Notes under the pieces: model-generated
Database searches by the model: none
What the model saw: only the letters and a program-made list of their open reading frames with translations
Told to the model about the DNA's origin: nothing
NCBI RefSeq assembly: GCF_900107535.1
Contig: NZ_FNRA01000010.1
Span: 168,372-232,371, forward strand
DNA length: 64,000 nt
Source of the DNA: Pedobacter hartonius
Lineage (GTDB): Bacteria; Bacteroidota; Bacteroidia; Sphingobacteriales; Sphingobacteriaceae
Reading direction: 5' to 3'
Shown: one piece after another, positions 17,348 to 26,880 of the stretch
How the letters are laid out: the number at the start of each line of letters is the position of its first letter
Numbering within the stretch: position 1 is the stretch's first letter
Program-made: the position numbers and the translations under genes

Positions 17348-19543
17348 TTACAGGCCTTCAATTTGCAGGACCACACTGGACCTGCGGGCATTCACATCAG
17401 GATTAAAACCTATCTTCATTAAAAAGTCGCCTGTGTAGATCTTCTCAGCATCAATAGTCGATTTTGTACCGGGATACAAATTTACTTCTTTGAGCCTGTA
17501 TTTTTTCTCGGCATCCAGTCCCTTCAGCAAAATAGGACGCTTACTTCCTTCATCGTACCGGTTATTTACCAGGTAATTAAAAATAACCCCGGAGGATTTG
17601 GCCTGATCCAGGTAAAGAACAGCGGCCACACTGCTTTCCCTTGGATTCGACAGCCTGTACTGGTCGCCCTGCCAGATAACCTGTTTCATGGAGTTATACG
17701 CTTTGATCGCATTTTGACAAAAAGCAAGATCGTTCTCATTCAGCTTACTCACTACGATATCAAAACCCAGCTTACCCATCATTGCTACATCGGTACGGTA
17801 TTTAACAGGCTGTTTGCCCCAATCGGTCACATGGTTGGCGCTGCTGATTGCCGGATAGAAATACGAATACTCCCATTGCATGAAGATTCGCTCCAGCGGA
17901 TCGGTATTATCGCTCGGCCAGAACTCCGTAAAATATTGCAGTGCTGCATAATCTACCCTGCCCCCGCCCCCGGAACATAACATCATTGGTACCTTTGGAT
18001 ATTTTGCCCTCAGTTTTGCCAGCACCTGGTACAGGCCTTTTACATATTCTATATAGAATTGCGACTGGTTCTTCAGGTGGGCAGACCAGGCATTGTAGAT
18101 CACCGCATTACAGTCCCATTTGATATAAGCGAGGTCAGGATTTTTTATAAACAGCTGGTCAACAATTCCATATACAAAATCCTGCACCTTAGGATTACTG
18201 AGATCCAGCACCAGCTGGTTCCTGAAATACGTCTCTTCTCTTTTGGGTTGTTTAATGACCCAGTCGGGATGTTTTTCATAGAGTTCGCTTTTAGGGTTTA
18301 CCATTTCCGGCTCTATCCATATTCCAAATTTGACACCGTTACTTCCTGCTTCTTTAACCAGCGAAGAAATGCCATTTGGCAGTTTACTTTTATTCTCCTG
18401 CCAGTCGCCAAGCCCGGCATGGTCATCATTACGCGGATATTTGTTTCCAAACCATCCGTCATCCAGCAGAAACAGGTCTACGCCCAGCTTTTTGGTATCT
18501 TTCAGCAGGTCGGCAAGTTTACTTTCATTGAAATCGAAATAGGTAGATTCCCAGTTGTTGAGCAGCGTCAGACGGGTACCTTTACCATCCAGCAGCTTAT
18601 AATTACGTGCCCAGCTTTGCAGTTTACGGCTTGCCTCTCCTTTCCCTTTGTCGGAAAAGGTATAAAGGAAAGCGGGAGTACTAAAAGTTTCACCAGATGG
18701 AAGCGGATAAGGGGATACATAATTATTCATCCCTGCAATAATGCGCAGGTTATCCAGATAGTCCAGTTCCAGGTCTATCCGGAAATTGCCGCTCCATTCC
18801 ATTGCACCATACAGTACACTTCCCTCGTCTTCAGTTGCAGGTTTATTTAGTGAGATCATAAACATAGAGGGCTGGAACAAATTGGCCCTTGTTCCTAATT
18901 TGGTGTCGAGGGTTTTAATCCCATGCGTCAGTTTCGATTCTTCAGGCTGCATTTCTCTGGCCCAGTTGCCATGGTATTGGTTTAACCAATAGCCGTCTGC
19001 CTTTAAATAAAGATTTGCCGAAGCAAATTTATGGAGTGTAACCACACCCTTTTCAGTATGCCTGATCTCGCTCCATTGTTCTATCACATCTTCCTTGTAA
19101 TAAGATTTGTAGAACAGCGTCACTTCAAAATTGTAAACCGGATCTTTCAGGCGAATACTTAAAAGGCTGATATCATCTGCCGGTTTGGTCACCTTGTGAC
19201 TAACGTACCGCAAATCCAGTGAGTTATTGCCATCCGCATGTGTTACAATAATTGCCGGCTCCATGAGACTCCGTGATCCGGAGGGAGTATAGGCAGCGTT
19301 CAGCTCATCATTTACGTCATTGTTTTCCTTGTATGCCCCCTGAATGAGTTCGTATTCCGCAGGGCTTGCCAGCTTTCTACCAAAGAAGATAATGCTGAGG
19401 TCCTTTTTTTGCCCAACGGAAAGTACCATGGCGTTGTTAGCGGTCTCTACAGGTATAATCACCGCTTGCGCAAAGACCTGCGTAGTTAGTCCTATGAAGC
19501 ACAGGAGCTGAAACACACAGCCAGCTATTCGCTTTAATTTCAT
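17348..19543 (-). CDS. Secreted alpha-galactosidase, GH36
   Basis: A 731-residue protein with a signal peptide (about residues 1-26, ending VFAQ). The length and motifs fit glycoside hydrolase family 36: LLDDGWFG near 355, IKWDCN with the nucleophile Asp 477, and WPSDNTD with the acid/base Asp 545. It should hydrolyse terminal alpha-1,6-galactose from raffinose-type oligosaccharides or galactomannan in the periplasm or outside the cell. It is last in a minus-strand series, but strong hairpins on both sides suggest its own transcript. No SusC/SusD pair is nearby, so it is not in a typical polysaccharide utilisation locus. Other alpha-galactoside activities of GH36 are possible; family assignment is firm. 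Confidence 0.92.
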   Translation of the reverse strand: MKLKRIAGCVFQLLCFIGLTTQVFAQAVIIPVETANNAMVLSVGQKKDLSIIFFGRKLASPAEYELIQGAYKENNDVNDELNAAYTPSGSRSLMEPAIIVTHADGNNSLDLRYVSHKVTKPADDISLLSIRLKDPVYNFEVTLFYKSYYKEDVIEQWSEIRHTEKGVVTLHKFASANLYLKADGYWLNQYHGNWAREMQPEESKLTHGIKTLDTKLGTRANLFQPSMFMISLNKPATEDEGSVLYGAMEWSGNFRIDLELDYLDNLRIIAGMNNYVSPYPLPSGETFSTPAFLYTFSDKGKGEASRKLQSWARNYKLLDGKGTRLTLLNNWESTYFDFNESKLADLLKDTKKLGVDLFLLDDGWFGNKYPRNDDHAGLGDWQENKSKLPNGISSLVKEAGSNGVKFGIWIEPEMVNPKSELYEKHPDWVIKQPKREETYFRNQLVLDLSNPKVQDFVYGIVDQLFIKNPDLAYIKWDCNAVIYNAWSAHLKNQSQFYIEYVKGLYQVLAKLRAKYPKVPMMLCSGGGGRVDYAALQYFTEFWPSDNTDPLERIFMQWEYSYFYPAISSANHVTDWGKQPVKYRTDVAMMGKLGFDIVVSKLNENDLAFCQNAIKAYNSMKQVIWQGDQYRLSNPRESSVAAVLYLDQAKSSGVIFNYLVNNRYDEGSKRPILLKGLDAEKKYRLKEVNLYPGTKSTIDAEKIYTGDFLMKIGFNPDVNARRSSVVLQIEGL

Positions 19544-19615
19544 ATATAAAATTATAAGTATTTTACATTACCAATTTGATTGAAATATAATCATTTTGCC
19601 TAAAACTCCTGCACC

Positions 19616-19679
19616 AATAACAACACTGGTCTTATCAATACAGGAAGGCTTCTGTATTGATAAGACCAGTGTTGTTATT
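19616..19679. terminator. 28-bp perfect hairpin, bidirectional terminator
   Basis: Arms at 19616-19643 and 19652-19679 are perfectly complementary over 28 bp with an 8-base loop. It sits just past the stop of the metallopeptidase gene (minus strand) and before the GH36 gene, so terminator is the simplest reading. The stem is unusually long and exact. Confidence 0.7.
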
Positions 19680-19694
19680 CAATTACATTAAAAC

Positions 19695-20900
19695 TTAGAG
19701 AGGCCTTTTGATTACACGCCACTCCGCCAATTGGAAGCCGGCACTGCCGTTATTAGCAGACACACTTATTCTATAATACTTATAGGCGGTTAAATTGGAA
19801 AAAGAATATGTCTTTTCCTGTTTCCTTGAAGTGAAAACCTGATTGGTTTGGCTGTCCAGCTGAGTCCAGTTACTGTTATCATTCGAACCATGAAGCGTCC
19901 AGCTTTTCGGATCGCGGTCAGGAAAATCATTTCCGGATGTAAGGCGATATGAGGTGACGATTTTGAGTTGAGGAAGGGTTAGCTTTAGTGTAAGTCCGGA
20001 AGGAAAACTATCAATAAAAAACTTAGTGTCAGCACTGTTGTCAATCAGCTTTAATGAACCTTCAGTACTCCCTGCTCCTGAACCATTTTCCCTGCTTACC
20101 GTCAATACCGCCCCAGTAGTTACATCCAGGCCGGTAATCGTTGGATTCTGCCCATATTCGCTCCATAACTGATCTACAGTTTTACCGGTGATATTCACCC
20201 AGGTGGCCGATGTATACTGACCATTGCGGCTAATCGTATTGAGCTGGTCTACAATAGTAGCTGAATAATGCTGCTCTAACCACACTAAAAAGGTGGCAGT
20301 AGTACCATAACCCGCAGTATAAGACTGATCCGGGCGGTAAGGCTGCATTTTCCATCCATTCTCATCATTATAAATACCATATTTGTACCTTACATAATCT
20401 GCTATGCCTTCTGTCAGCCACCCGGGTACACCGCCTTTATATGCCTGCACAATATGCATGCCTTCATGAACAACAACATCAACGTCTTTAGGGTGACTAC
20501 TCATATAAGCCGGATTAATCTCTATCTGTGTTCCTCCGGCCTGAGCAACTCCTGTAAAATCCGGATTCATCCAGATCGTTACGGTTTTAGCGGCATTGGT
20601 ATTAAAGCGGTTGGATAACTTGGGGTAAACAGCAAAAAATGTATTGACCATCTGATCACGTATTGCCGTACTAAAACCACCAGGCACATCATCTTTGAAA
20701 TTTATAGTATAATCACCGAAGGGAAAAACGATAATGCCTAAAAGTTTGCTCTGTGATTTGGAAGCAATACCCGTCCCGTCGGCAGACCGGGACAACTCAT
20801 CTGACTTCTTACAGGACGAAAAGCTCAACACACCTGCAAGAGCCAGCAGGACGAATCTGCTTAAGCGGATTTTTTCTGAATTTTTAAATTGATTCTTCAT
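19695..20900 (-). CDS. BSP-family metallopeptidase lipoprotein with discoidin-like domain
   Basis: A 401-residue protein with a lipoprotein signal (SFSSC, Cys about 30). The catalytic part has the zinc motif HEGMHIVQ (His 145, Glu 146, His 149) followed by PGWLTEGIADYVR, characteristic of plant and bacterial basic secretory protein (BSP) peptidases. The C-terminal 130 residues form an F5/8 type C (discoidin)-like carbohydrate-binding domain (SWTLHGSNDN, YYRISVSAN). It is probably anchored to the outer membrane and exposed, and acts on protein substrates attached to cell walls or polysaccharide. BSP proteins in plants are linked with pathogen defence, but the bacterial substrate is unknown. 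It lies with a glucanase and a galactosidase, which suggests a role in degrading plant or fungal material. Confidence 0.88.
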   Translation of the reverse strand: MKNQFKNSEKIRLSRFVLLALAGVLSFSSCKKSDELSRSADGTGIASKSQSKLLGIIVFPFGDYTINFKDDVPGGFSTAIRDQMVNTFFAVYPKLSNRFNTNAAKTVTIWMNPDFTGVAQAGGTQIEINPAYMSSHPKDVDVVVHEGMHIVQAYKGGVPGWLTEGIADYVRYKYGIYNDENGWKMQPYRPDQSYTAGYGTTATFLVWLEQHYSATIVDQLNTISRNGQYTSATWVNITGKTVDQLWSEYGQNPTITGLDVTTGAVLTVSRENGSGAGSTEGSLKLIDNSADTKFFIDSFPSGLTLKLTLPQLKIVTSYRLTSGNDFPDRDPKSWTLHGSNDNSNWTQLDSQTNQVFTSRKQEKTYSFSNLTAYKYYRISVSANNGSAGFQLAEWRVIKRPL

Positions 20901-20995
20901 GATTTTAGGTTTTGTATGGTTAATTATTTAATGAAGTAAAAAGTGCTAAAGAGAAATCCAATACTTTAACGGCGGATTTGCAACAAAGTCCGGGA

Positions 20996-21877
20996 CTAGA
21001 ATTTCACTCCGAATCCAATCTCAAAGCTTCCGTTTGTATTTTCATTTAAGCCTGCTGTATTTACATTATACAGTCCGCTGATCAGGTATTTACCCAGATA
21101 ATTCAACCCAATACCGAATGTAGCAATGTCATTGCTGTGGTAAAGGGCACTCAGAAATACCCGCCTGTCAGCCAGGGATAACTGTCCGCCGGCATCCCAG
21201 ATATTATCTGCTTTGTCCGCTCCCCTATAAGCAACCAGGGGCGTAAAATCTGCACTGCCCGCGGCCGTAAGGTAAATGCGGTAGGAAACTGCCGTATAAA
21301 AAGTCTCGCGGCCGTTAATCTCTATCACGTCCTTTTTAAAGAAATGCTTAAGGTTAAGAACAGCAGCCTGCACAGTAAGGCTGCCTGATGTATAAGATGT
21401 TCCAAAATCACCGTCAAAATAGTTCTGACGGTCGTTATACTGCCCAATCAATATATCACCGACATCCCCGCTGAGGTCACCTACATCGATGCGCTGGCTG
21501 CGCAGTCCGGCAGAAACACCGAAATGGAGATACTGGTCTGCCCCATCAAGCGGCAGGTGATAGGCATAAGTTGCCATAATGCGGGTTTCACGAAGCAGGC
21601 CTGCCCTGTCATTGTTCAGGTTTAAACCGGCACCCGCTTTTCCAAAGCCATATTCTGCAGTGAGGTTCTGGGTTTGCGGTCCTCCGGGAGCAGCATCCTT
21701 TTGCCTTCGGAAGGCTCCGTTCAGCCGCAGTCCCTGTTCGGAACCTGCCATTGCCGGGTTAATGATATAGGGGTTGTTAAAAAACTGGCTGCCCAGTGGG
21801 TTTCTTTGTGCCTTTACCTGCACAGCGATGCACAGGTAAAGGAATACAAAGATAAAAGTTAAGGTAAGGTGTCTCAT
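20996..21877 (-). CDS. PorP/SprF-family outer membrane protein (type IX secretion)
   Basis: A 293-residue protein with a signal peptide (about residues 1-23) and the N-terminal signature of PorP/SprF proteins (QFFNNPYIINPAMAGS), then alternating beta-strand segments and an ending typical of an outer membrane barrel (IGFGVKF). In Flavobacterium SprF is needed to export the SprB adhesin, and proteins with type B sorting tails generally rely on such a partner. The gene follows the GH81 glucanase by 19 bases, and that enzyme carries a type B tail. I infer that it is the dedicated outer membrane partner of that glucanase. Confidence 0.9.
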   Translation of the reverse strand: MRHLTLTFIFVFLYLCIAVQVKAQRNPLGSQFFNNPYIINPAMAGSEQGLRLNGAFRRQKDAAPGGPQTQNLTAEYGFGKAGAGLNLNNDRAGLLRETRIMATYAYHLPLDGADQYLHFGVSAGLRSQRIDVGDLSGDVGDILIGQYNDRQNYFDGDFGTSYTSGSLTVQAAVLNLKHFFKKDVIEINGRETFYTAVSYRIYLTAAGSADFTPLVAYRGADKADNIWDAGGQLSLADRRVFLSALYHSNDIATFGIGLNYLGKYLISGLYNVNTAGLNENTNGSFEIGFGVKF

Positions 21878-21896
21878 TATTTAGATTTATGGGCAA

Positions 21897-24800
21897 TTAT
21901 TTTTGTCGGATAATAGTGATGAATCCTCTTTTTTGCCCTTTGCCATTCCCATAAGAGAAGACATAATAGTAGGTTCCTTCAGGAAGAGCAGCTCCGTTGT
22001 AATTGCCATCCCAATCGTTAGCATACCCCTTTTTGTTATACAGTAACTTGCCCGCCTGATCAAAGATCTTAACCATATTATTCGGATACTGATCAATGTT
22101 ATTTACCACCCAGAGGTCATTTACGCCATCGCCATTAGGTGTAAGGATATTTACAGCGTCCAGTCTCAGGCTGTCAGGATTCATTTTCCATCCGGCTTTT
22201 TGCAGCCTGTTGCCTGACCCGAAGCCTTTTTCAAGCGGCACAGCGCCGGCGGCGGCGATGGTATCTGCAACAACGCCACAAACTTCAAATTCAAAAATAG
22301 AATAACCATATGGTGTGTTCCTTTCTTTGCCATCCATTTTCAGGTAACGGTATGTTTTACCAATACTGTCAATCATATCTACGCGACCATGTTCACCCGG
22401 TGCCAGATTGATTTTCACTGCGACGGTGTCCCATTTTACAGAATCAACTGATCCCAGGATGTTATACGATTTTGCAGATGCATCTTCCCAGGAAATAGTA
22501 AGCTTATTAACCTTTGTCGGCACTCCCATATCAACTATCAGATACTGATCATTATCAAAATTACTTTCCCAGCGCGAACCAGGGTCACCGTCCACTGCCG
22601 CTGCGGCGTTACCAGATGAAGCCGTTGCACTTACAGCAGACACACCGTAACAGCCTTCAGGCTGCTGCCCCGTTACTGGCAGGGAAGGGTAAGTGATCAG
22701 CGTATAAGCAGGTACATTAAACGAGTCAAAAACGTTACCGCCTGCGTCATAGATCGTACAGCGCTTATTACTTCCCGTAGGGTTATAGGCTACTGCATGT
22801 GTAAATTTCCCGTTTTTCTCAAATGTACTGCTCGAAGGAAAATCAGTATGGTAATTAAAAGAGAAATGACCCAGGTTCTGATCTGCATGCGTATAATAAT
22901 AAGTAATTCCTCCTGTGACATCCTTCATGATATAAGTTGAATCCGTAACAGGCAGTTTCAGGTTTTCATCGATATAGGCAGCTACATACTGCGGGTCAGA
23001 AAGCTGTTTGAAGCCGAGTGCAACATTTGCCCAGTCAATCCCAAAAAACCTTTCGCTTGGCTGCCCCTGCTCTGCGGCAGCTTCTGTCAATAAATCACTG
23101 TATTCCTGTTTAGCCCAGGTGGTATCGCGCGCCATGTAACTGAACCCCGGCGCGATAGGCAGATATTGAATTCCGTGCACAAATTCAGCCTGGCCTCCGA
23201 AGTATGTTCCATGCGCAGAGCCCCCGTTCCAAACCATAGCTACCATATTATACTTATAGCCACTTGGAAAGATTCTTTTTTTCCAGTCAAACCAATATTC
23301 AAGTGTACCGTAAGCCTCAGTGGTATATCCAAAAGCACCGGCTTTAAGCATATCATTATCACCAATCATATCTCCCAGCAGGAACAGGCCCAGCCATGAT
23401 TGCATCGATTCCGAAGATGATTCCTGGTTGTTACCATTTCCAGAACTCAGGCCACCAGCATAACTATGGCCCATCCATGGGTCAAGCGTTCTGAAGAATG
23501 GCAGTGTAGTATCCTTTCTGTCCCAGTTTGCATATTCCTTGGCGATCAGCCGGATCATGTCCTTATATTGTGTAAGGAATTCAGGATCTACCATTCCATA
23601 AAGTGCGCAGGCATGGATAAGGTATCCGCAGTGAAAATGGCTGTCATTAAATTCTCCAGAATCATAAGATTCATCAAAGCCGATAAAGGCCCCCCAATGA
23701 TCGTAGTGTGCGTAGAAACGATTATTTTCTCCCACTGTATAGGTTAACCAGTCCACAAGCCTGCTCCTGGTTTTTGCTTTAATTACGTCATAGGCCTGGT
23801 GATTCGTTTCCTTAGCCATCAGGGTATATTTTGCCAGGTTAACCAGGTTTTTTCCATCCCAGTAAGTATCTCCGCCAACATCATTCTTTTTAGCGAATTT
23901 GCCGATCAGGTCAAACATAACGCCTGCGTTATATGGATTTTTATCACTCTTATTACTGAAAGGCGCAGTATAACTGGGCAGAATCCCATTAAAATCATAC
24001 GTAAAAGCGAAGGTATTGCCAACTGCCGTTTTAATATTACCTTTATTACTGATATACGTATGGGAAGTAAAAGCAATATTATTCGCTGCATCCGCATATA
24101 AATGCGGCAGGAAGCCCTGCAGTGTATTTCCTGCGGCCTGCCCCTTCAGGTTTTTTGTGGTAACCTTCCAGTTTACACTTACCTTTCCGCGGGCTACATT
24201 ATAATCATAATCAAATTTCGTATCCGTAACTTTGTTAAAAGCATAGGTTTCATATTCGGTCAGATCTTTTGCTTCAGGCAATGCCGAAACAACAAAAAAG
24301 GCGTCCCCTCCGCCGGTGTTCAGCACAAGTTTTTCCTTCGCATTCAGATCAGATCCCCAGCGGGAGCCAAAATCCCCGTCGTTGATACCTGTTATAAACC
24401 AGGGGTCCTGAGTAGATGTGGCATATACCGGCTTACCCTGAGAAATCAGGGTGCTGCCGTTGTATACCTGCAGCTCAAAAAGGGAATAACCAAAAGTACT
24501 TCCCTTAGCACCAAAATTGAGCTTCACATACCTGCCCGATGCGGTAAGCTTAAAATCATCCAGACCTCCGTCACCGTTCGCCTCTGTATAGGCGTTTCTC
24601 CAGGTCAGGCTATCGGTTGAAACCTGTACAGTATACCCCTTGGCAAAAGCAGCTTCCCAGGTGAGTTTCATTTGCGAAATATTCTGTACCGCTCCCAGGT
24701 CCAATACCACAAATTGCTGTCCCTGCACTTCACCAGTGCTTTTTCCATCCAGGTGAATTCCGAAACTACGGCCATCTGTCTGGGCAACAAAAGATTCTTT

Positions 24801-25391
24801 AACAGGAAACTGAACAGCCGATCCATCTGCCCTGGTAAAGGAGACACCACGTTCAAACGCAAGCTCAGGGTTGACGCCATGTAATTCTACCCAGGCAAAA
24901 GGTACGCCATGCGCCATTGTCACGTCTATATTTTTCCCGTGAACACTATCCGGCATAGACATTACCAAACCCCAGTCAGACCAGTTTTTAGCAATGGCCT
25001 TGTCAGGAGTATAACCTTCCGCCAGAATCATCATGTTACCCCCATGCTCCATGTTAAAACTTCCGCCATCTACGATCATCTTATTTGGAAATTCAATTTT
25101 GATGCCGTTCGGCTCAGGATCTACCACAAGCGGCGTAGCCCATAGCGACCCGGCATTTTTACTGTTCACGAGCAGGTCTGTCCACCAGTCGTTGGTTGGA
25201 ATACCCTGTTTTTTCTTTTCATCGGCCACATACAGTGTTTTATTGAAAATAAAATTTTTTCGCTCTTCACTCAGCTTTGAGAGAGGAGGAAAGGAAGCAT
25301 AACTTCCGGCGCCAACAGCTACAGGCGTCTGCGCATGCAGGCCTATAGATACAATTGCCAGGGCAACTGCTAACAAGTAGTTTTTTTTCAT
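21897..25391 (-). CDS. Secreted GH81 endo-beta-1,3-glucanase with T9SS type B tail
   Basis: An 1164-residue secreted enzyme. After a signal peptide (about 1-20) comes the GH81 N-terminal domain, interrupted at about 215-340 by a discoidin-like segment (VVLDLGAVQNIS, RYVKLNF). The GH81 catalytic domain follows (HFHCGYLIHA; NNQESSSES with Glu 657 and Glu 661). A second F5/8 type C domain lies at about 930-1060 (DGDPGSRWES), and a gliding-motility-type C-terminal sorting domain at about 1080-1164 (LTPNGDGVNDLW, WDGNYNG, LPEGTYYY). GH81 enzymes cleave beta-1,3-glucan such as laminarin or fungal wall glucan. Secretion through the type IX system with surface attachment is inferred from the tail and from the adjacent PorP/SprF gene. 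The start is set by the signal peptide. Confidence 0.93.
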   Translation of the reverse strand: MKKNYLLAVALAIVSIGLHAQTPVAVGAGSYASFPPLSKLSEERKNFIFNKTLYVADEKKKQGIPTNDWWTDLLVNSKNAGSLWATPLVVDPEPNGIKIEFPNKMIVDGGSFNMEHGGNMMILAEGYTPDKAIAKNWSDWGLVMSMPDSVHGKNIDVTMAHGVPFAWVELHGVNPELAFERGVSFTRADGSAVQFPVKESFVAQTDGRSFGIHLDGKSTGEVQGQQFVVLDLGAVQNISQMKLTWEAAFAKGYTVQVSTDSLTWRNAYTEANGDGGLDDFKLTASGRYVKLNFGAKGSTFGYSLFELQVYNGSTLISQGKPVYATSTQDPWFITGINDGDFGSRWGSDLNAKEKLVLNTGGGDAFFVVSALPEAKDLTEYETYAFNKVTDTKFDYDYNVARGKVSVNWKVTTKNLKGQAAGNTLQGFLPHLYADAANNIAFTSHTYISNKGNIKTAVGNTFAFTYDFNGILPSYTAPFSNKSDKNPYNAGVMFDLIGKFAKKNDVGGDTYWDGKNLVNLAKYTLMAKETNHQAYDVIKAKTRSRLVDWLTYTVGENNRFYAHYDHWGAFIGFDESYDSGEFNDSHFHCGYLIHACALYGMVDPEFLTQYKDMIRLIAKEYANWDRKDTTLPFFRTLDPWMGHSYAGGLSSGNGNNQESSSESMQSWLGLFLLGDMIGDNDMLKAGAFGYTTEAYGTLEYWFDWKKRIFPSGYKYNMVAMVWNGGSAHGTYFGGQAEFVHGIQYLPIAPGFSYMARDTTWAKQEYSDLLTEAAAEQGQPSERFFGIDWANVALGFKQLSDPQYVAAYIDENLKLPVTDSTYIMKDVTGGITYYYTHADQNLGHFSFNYHTDFPSSSTFEKNGKFTHAVAYNPTGSNKRCTIYDAGGNVFDSFNVPAYTLITYPSLPVTGQQPEGCYGVSAVSATASSGNAAAAVDGDPGSRWESNFDNDQYLIVDMGVPTKVNKLTISWEDASAKSYNILGSVDSVKWDTVAVKINLAPGEHGRVDMIDSIGKTYRYLKMDGKERNTPYGYSIFEFEVCGVVADTIAAAGAVPLEKGFGSGNRLQKAGWKMNPDSLRLDAVNILTPNGDGVNDLWVVNNIDQYPNNMVKIFDQAGKLLYNKKGYANDWDGNYNGAALPEGTYYYVFSYGNGKGQKRGFITIIRQK

Positions 25392-25801
25392 GATCTTTTA
25401 ATGAATAATAGTTATAAAATTAAGGATTTAAATAATCATTTGTAATGAAACAAATTAATAACAATAATTTATCAAATAATATGATTCGAATATTTAATTT
25501 AAAACAATATATTGTTATCTAATTTAATATTTATTTAAATAAATTACAATAGCTAATATTAAAATATTGTTATCAAAATAAGATCTAATCCTTTAATATG
25601 ATGTTATTCATAAAAAATGTTTTAAAAAAAGGGCTTAAACAGCGAAATTCAGCGAATCTGTTTGAATTGGAGGAAAGAAAATAATTTTAGGTATAGAAAA
25701 TACAGCATCTATAGGTTTTGCCTGTGCCCAGGATGGCAACAAGGCAGCAGGAAAAGGAGACCAGACGAAGGTGAAAATGGAAAAGCAGTAAACCTCCTAT
25801 T
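25392..25801. other. AT-rich intergenic region with a broken small ORF
   Basis: This 410-base gap upstream of the glucanase gene is very AT-rich, especially 25420-25600, and should include its promoter, though no clear TAnnTTTG box on the minus strand was found. The right part holds a short open frame, described separately. Confidence 0.4.
25681..25791 (+). pseudogene. Possible remnant of a small secreted peptide gene
   Basis: An open frame of 36 codons reads like the end of a signal peptide and a short charged tail (SIGFACAQDGNKAAGK, then TKVKMEKQ and stop). A GGAGG ribosome site lies just before it, but no ATG: adding one T in the run before 25678 would create ATG in frame. It may be a decayed gene, or a real gene with an unusual start. 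Its function is not known. Confidence 0.3.
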
Positions 25802-26725
25802 TCACAGGTGTGGATTTCTGACCTGTAACTGGTAATTACCAGGAGTCATACCTGCCAGTTTTTTAAAAGCCCGGATAAAGTAATTGGCATCACTAAACCC
25901 AAGCTGATAACCCACTACAGCAACTTTTATATAAGGATCACTAAGTAGCTGCTTGGCCCGGGTGATCTTCTCCGAAAGGATAAAATCATTGGGGCTAATG
26001 CCAAGTTCACGTTTAAATAACCTGTAAAAAGTAGCTTTACTCATACAGGCTTTGTTACTTAACGTTTCCGCACTGATTTTTTCACCCAGATTATTTTTAA
26101 TATAACTGATCACATAAGCCAGTGAATTGTGACCGGCCTGTGAATCGTCCTGTCCAAGCACCTTCAGATTCTGGCGCTGCATGATTCTCACCAGCAGTTC
26201 CTTTAAGGTAAGATCAGCGAAGATATCTTTTGTTTTGGATCCTCCGGAACAGATCCTGATGACTTTGTCCATCAGCTGGGCCAGCTCTTCGCAATTGTAA
26301 AAATGATATTCGTTGAAATTCAGGCTCCATTTGCCGCCTGTATCTGTTTTAGGAAAAAACTCGTTCAGATAACTGATCGTTTTGCAGATCTGATCGTTAT
26401 CGATTGCCAGGGCAATACACTGTGTAGGGCTTTCAGTGGTTGCTTCCGGAAAGTCTATCTTCATCGTAAGCGCAGCCGGAACGATCACCGTTTGTCCCGG
26501 AAGGTAATCAAAGCCGTTTTTATCAAACAGGTGCATTACTTTTTTACCCCTCAGCATACTCGTAATTACAACATCACTAAACGTAAGCGGGACATTATAA
26601 GATGGTGAATAGGTTTCAAAAACGTTGAGCTCGCAGCTCTGAAGTGTGTAAGAAGTCCTGTTTTCTACAAGAGTTTGTAAACATTCAGGCTTACTCAGGC
26701 CGAAGGCATCTAAGGTGTGCTGCAT
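25802..26725 (-). CDS. AraC-family transcriptional regulator
   Basis: A 307-residue regulator with an N-terminal sensor domain of the AraC_N type (about 1-170) and a C-terminal double helix-turn-helix of the AraC family (about 205-300; ISAETLSNKACMSKATFYRLF and GFSDANYFIRAFKK). It is divergent from the aldehyde dehydrogenase/DUF779 pair, a gene order seen widely in bacteria, where the regulator activates the dehydrogenase in response to an alcohol or aldehyde. I infer the same role here. The inducer is not visible. The start at 26725 lies about 155 bases before the dehydrogenase ATG. Confidence 0.88.
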   Translation of the reverse strand: MQHTLDAFGLSKPECLQTLVENRTSYTLQSCELNVFETYSPSYNVPLTFSDVVITSMLRGKKVMHLFDKNGFDYLPGQTVIVPAALTMKIDFPEATTESPTQCIALAIDNDQICKTISYLNEFFPKTDTGGKWSLNFNEYHFYNCEELAQLMDKVIRICSGGSKTKDIFADLTLKELLVRIMQRQNLKVLGQDDSQAGHNSLAYVISYIKNNLGEKISAETLSNKACMSKATFYRLFKRELGISPNDFILSEKITRAKQLLSDPYIKVAVVGYQLGFSDANYFIRAFKKLAGMTPGNYQLQVRNPHL

Positions 26726-26851
26726 TGAAATACGATTTGGTTAGAATAACGTCTTATTCAAATATAATGTTTTTACGTAAGCTTCTGTCAACTGCAACAA
26801 TAATGCTATTAAATGAAAGAATTATACTATCTGAACACTATGTTTTGATAT

Positions 26852-26859
26852 TATGTTTG
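26852..26859 (+). promoter_or_regulatory. Promoter -7 box of the aldehyde dehydrogenase gene
   Basis: TATGTTTG matches the Bacteroidota -7 consensus TAnnTTTG and lies 21 bases before the ATG at 26881. No clear -33 TTG was seen, as expected for a promoter that depends on an activator. Confidence 0.5.
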
Positions 26860-26880
26860 TATCAACCAAATAATATAAAC

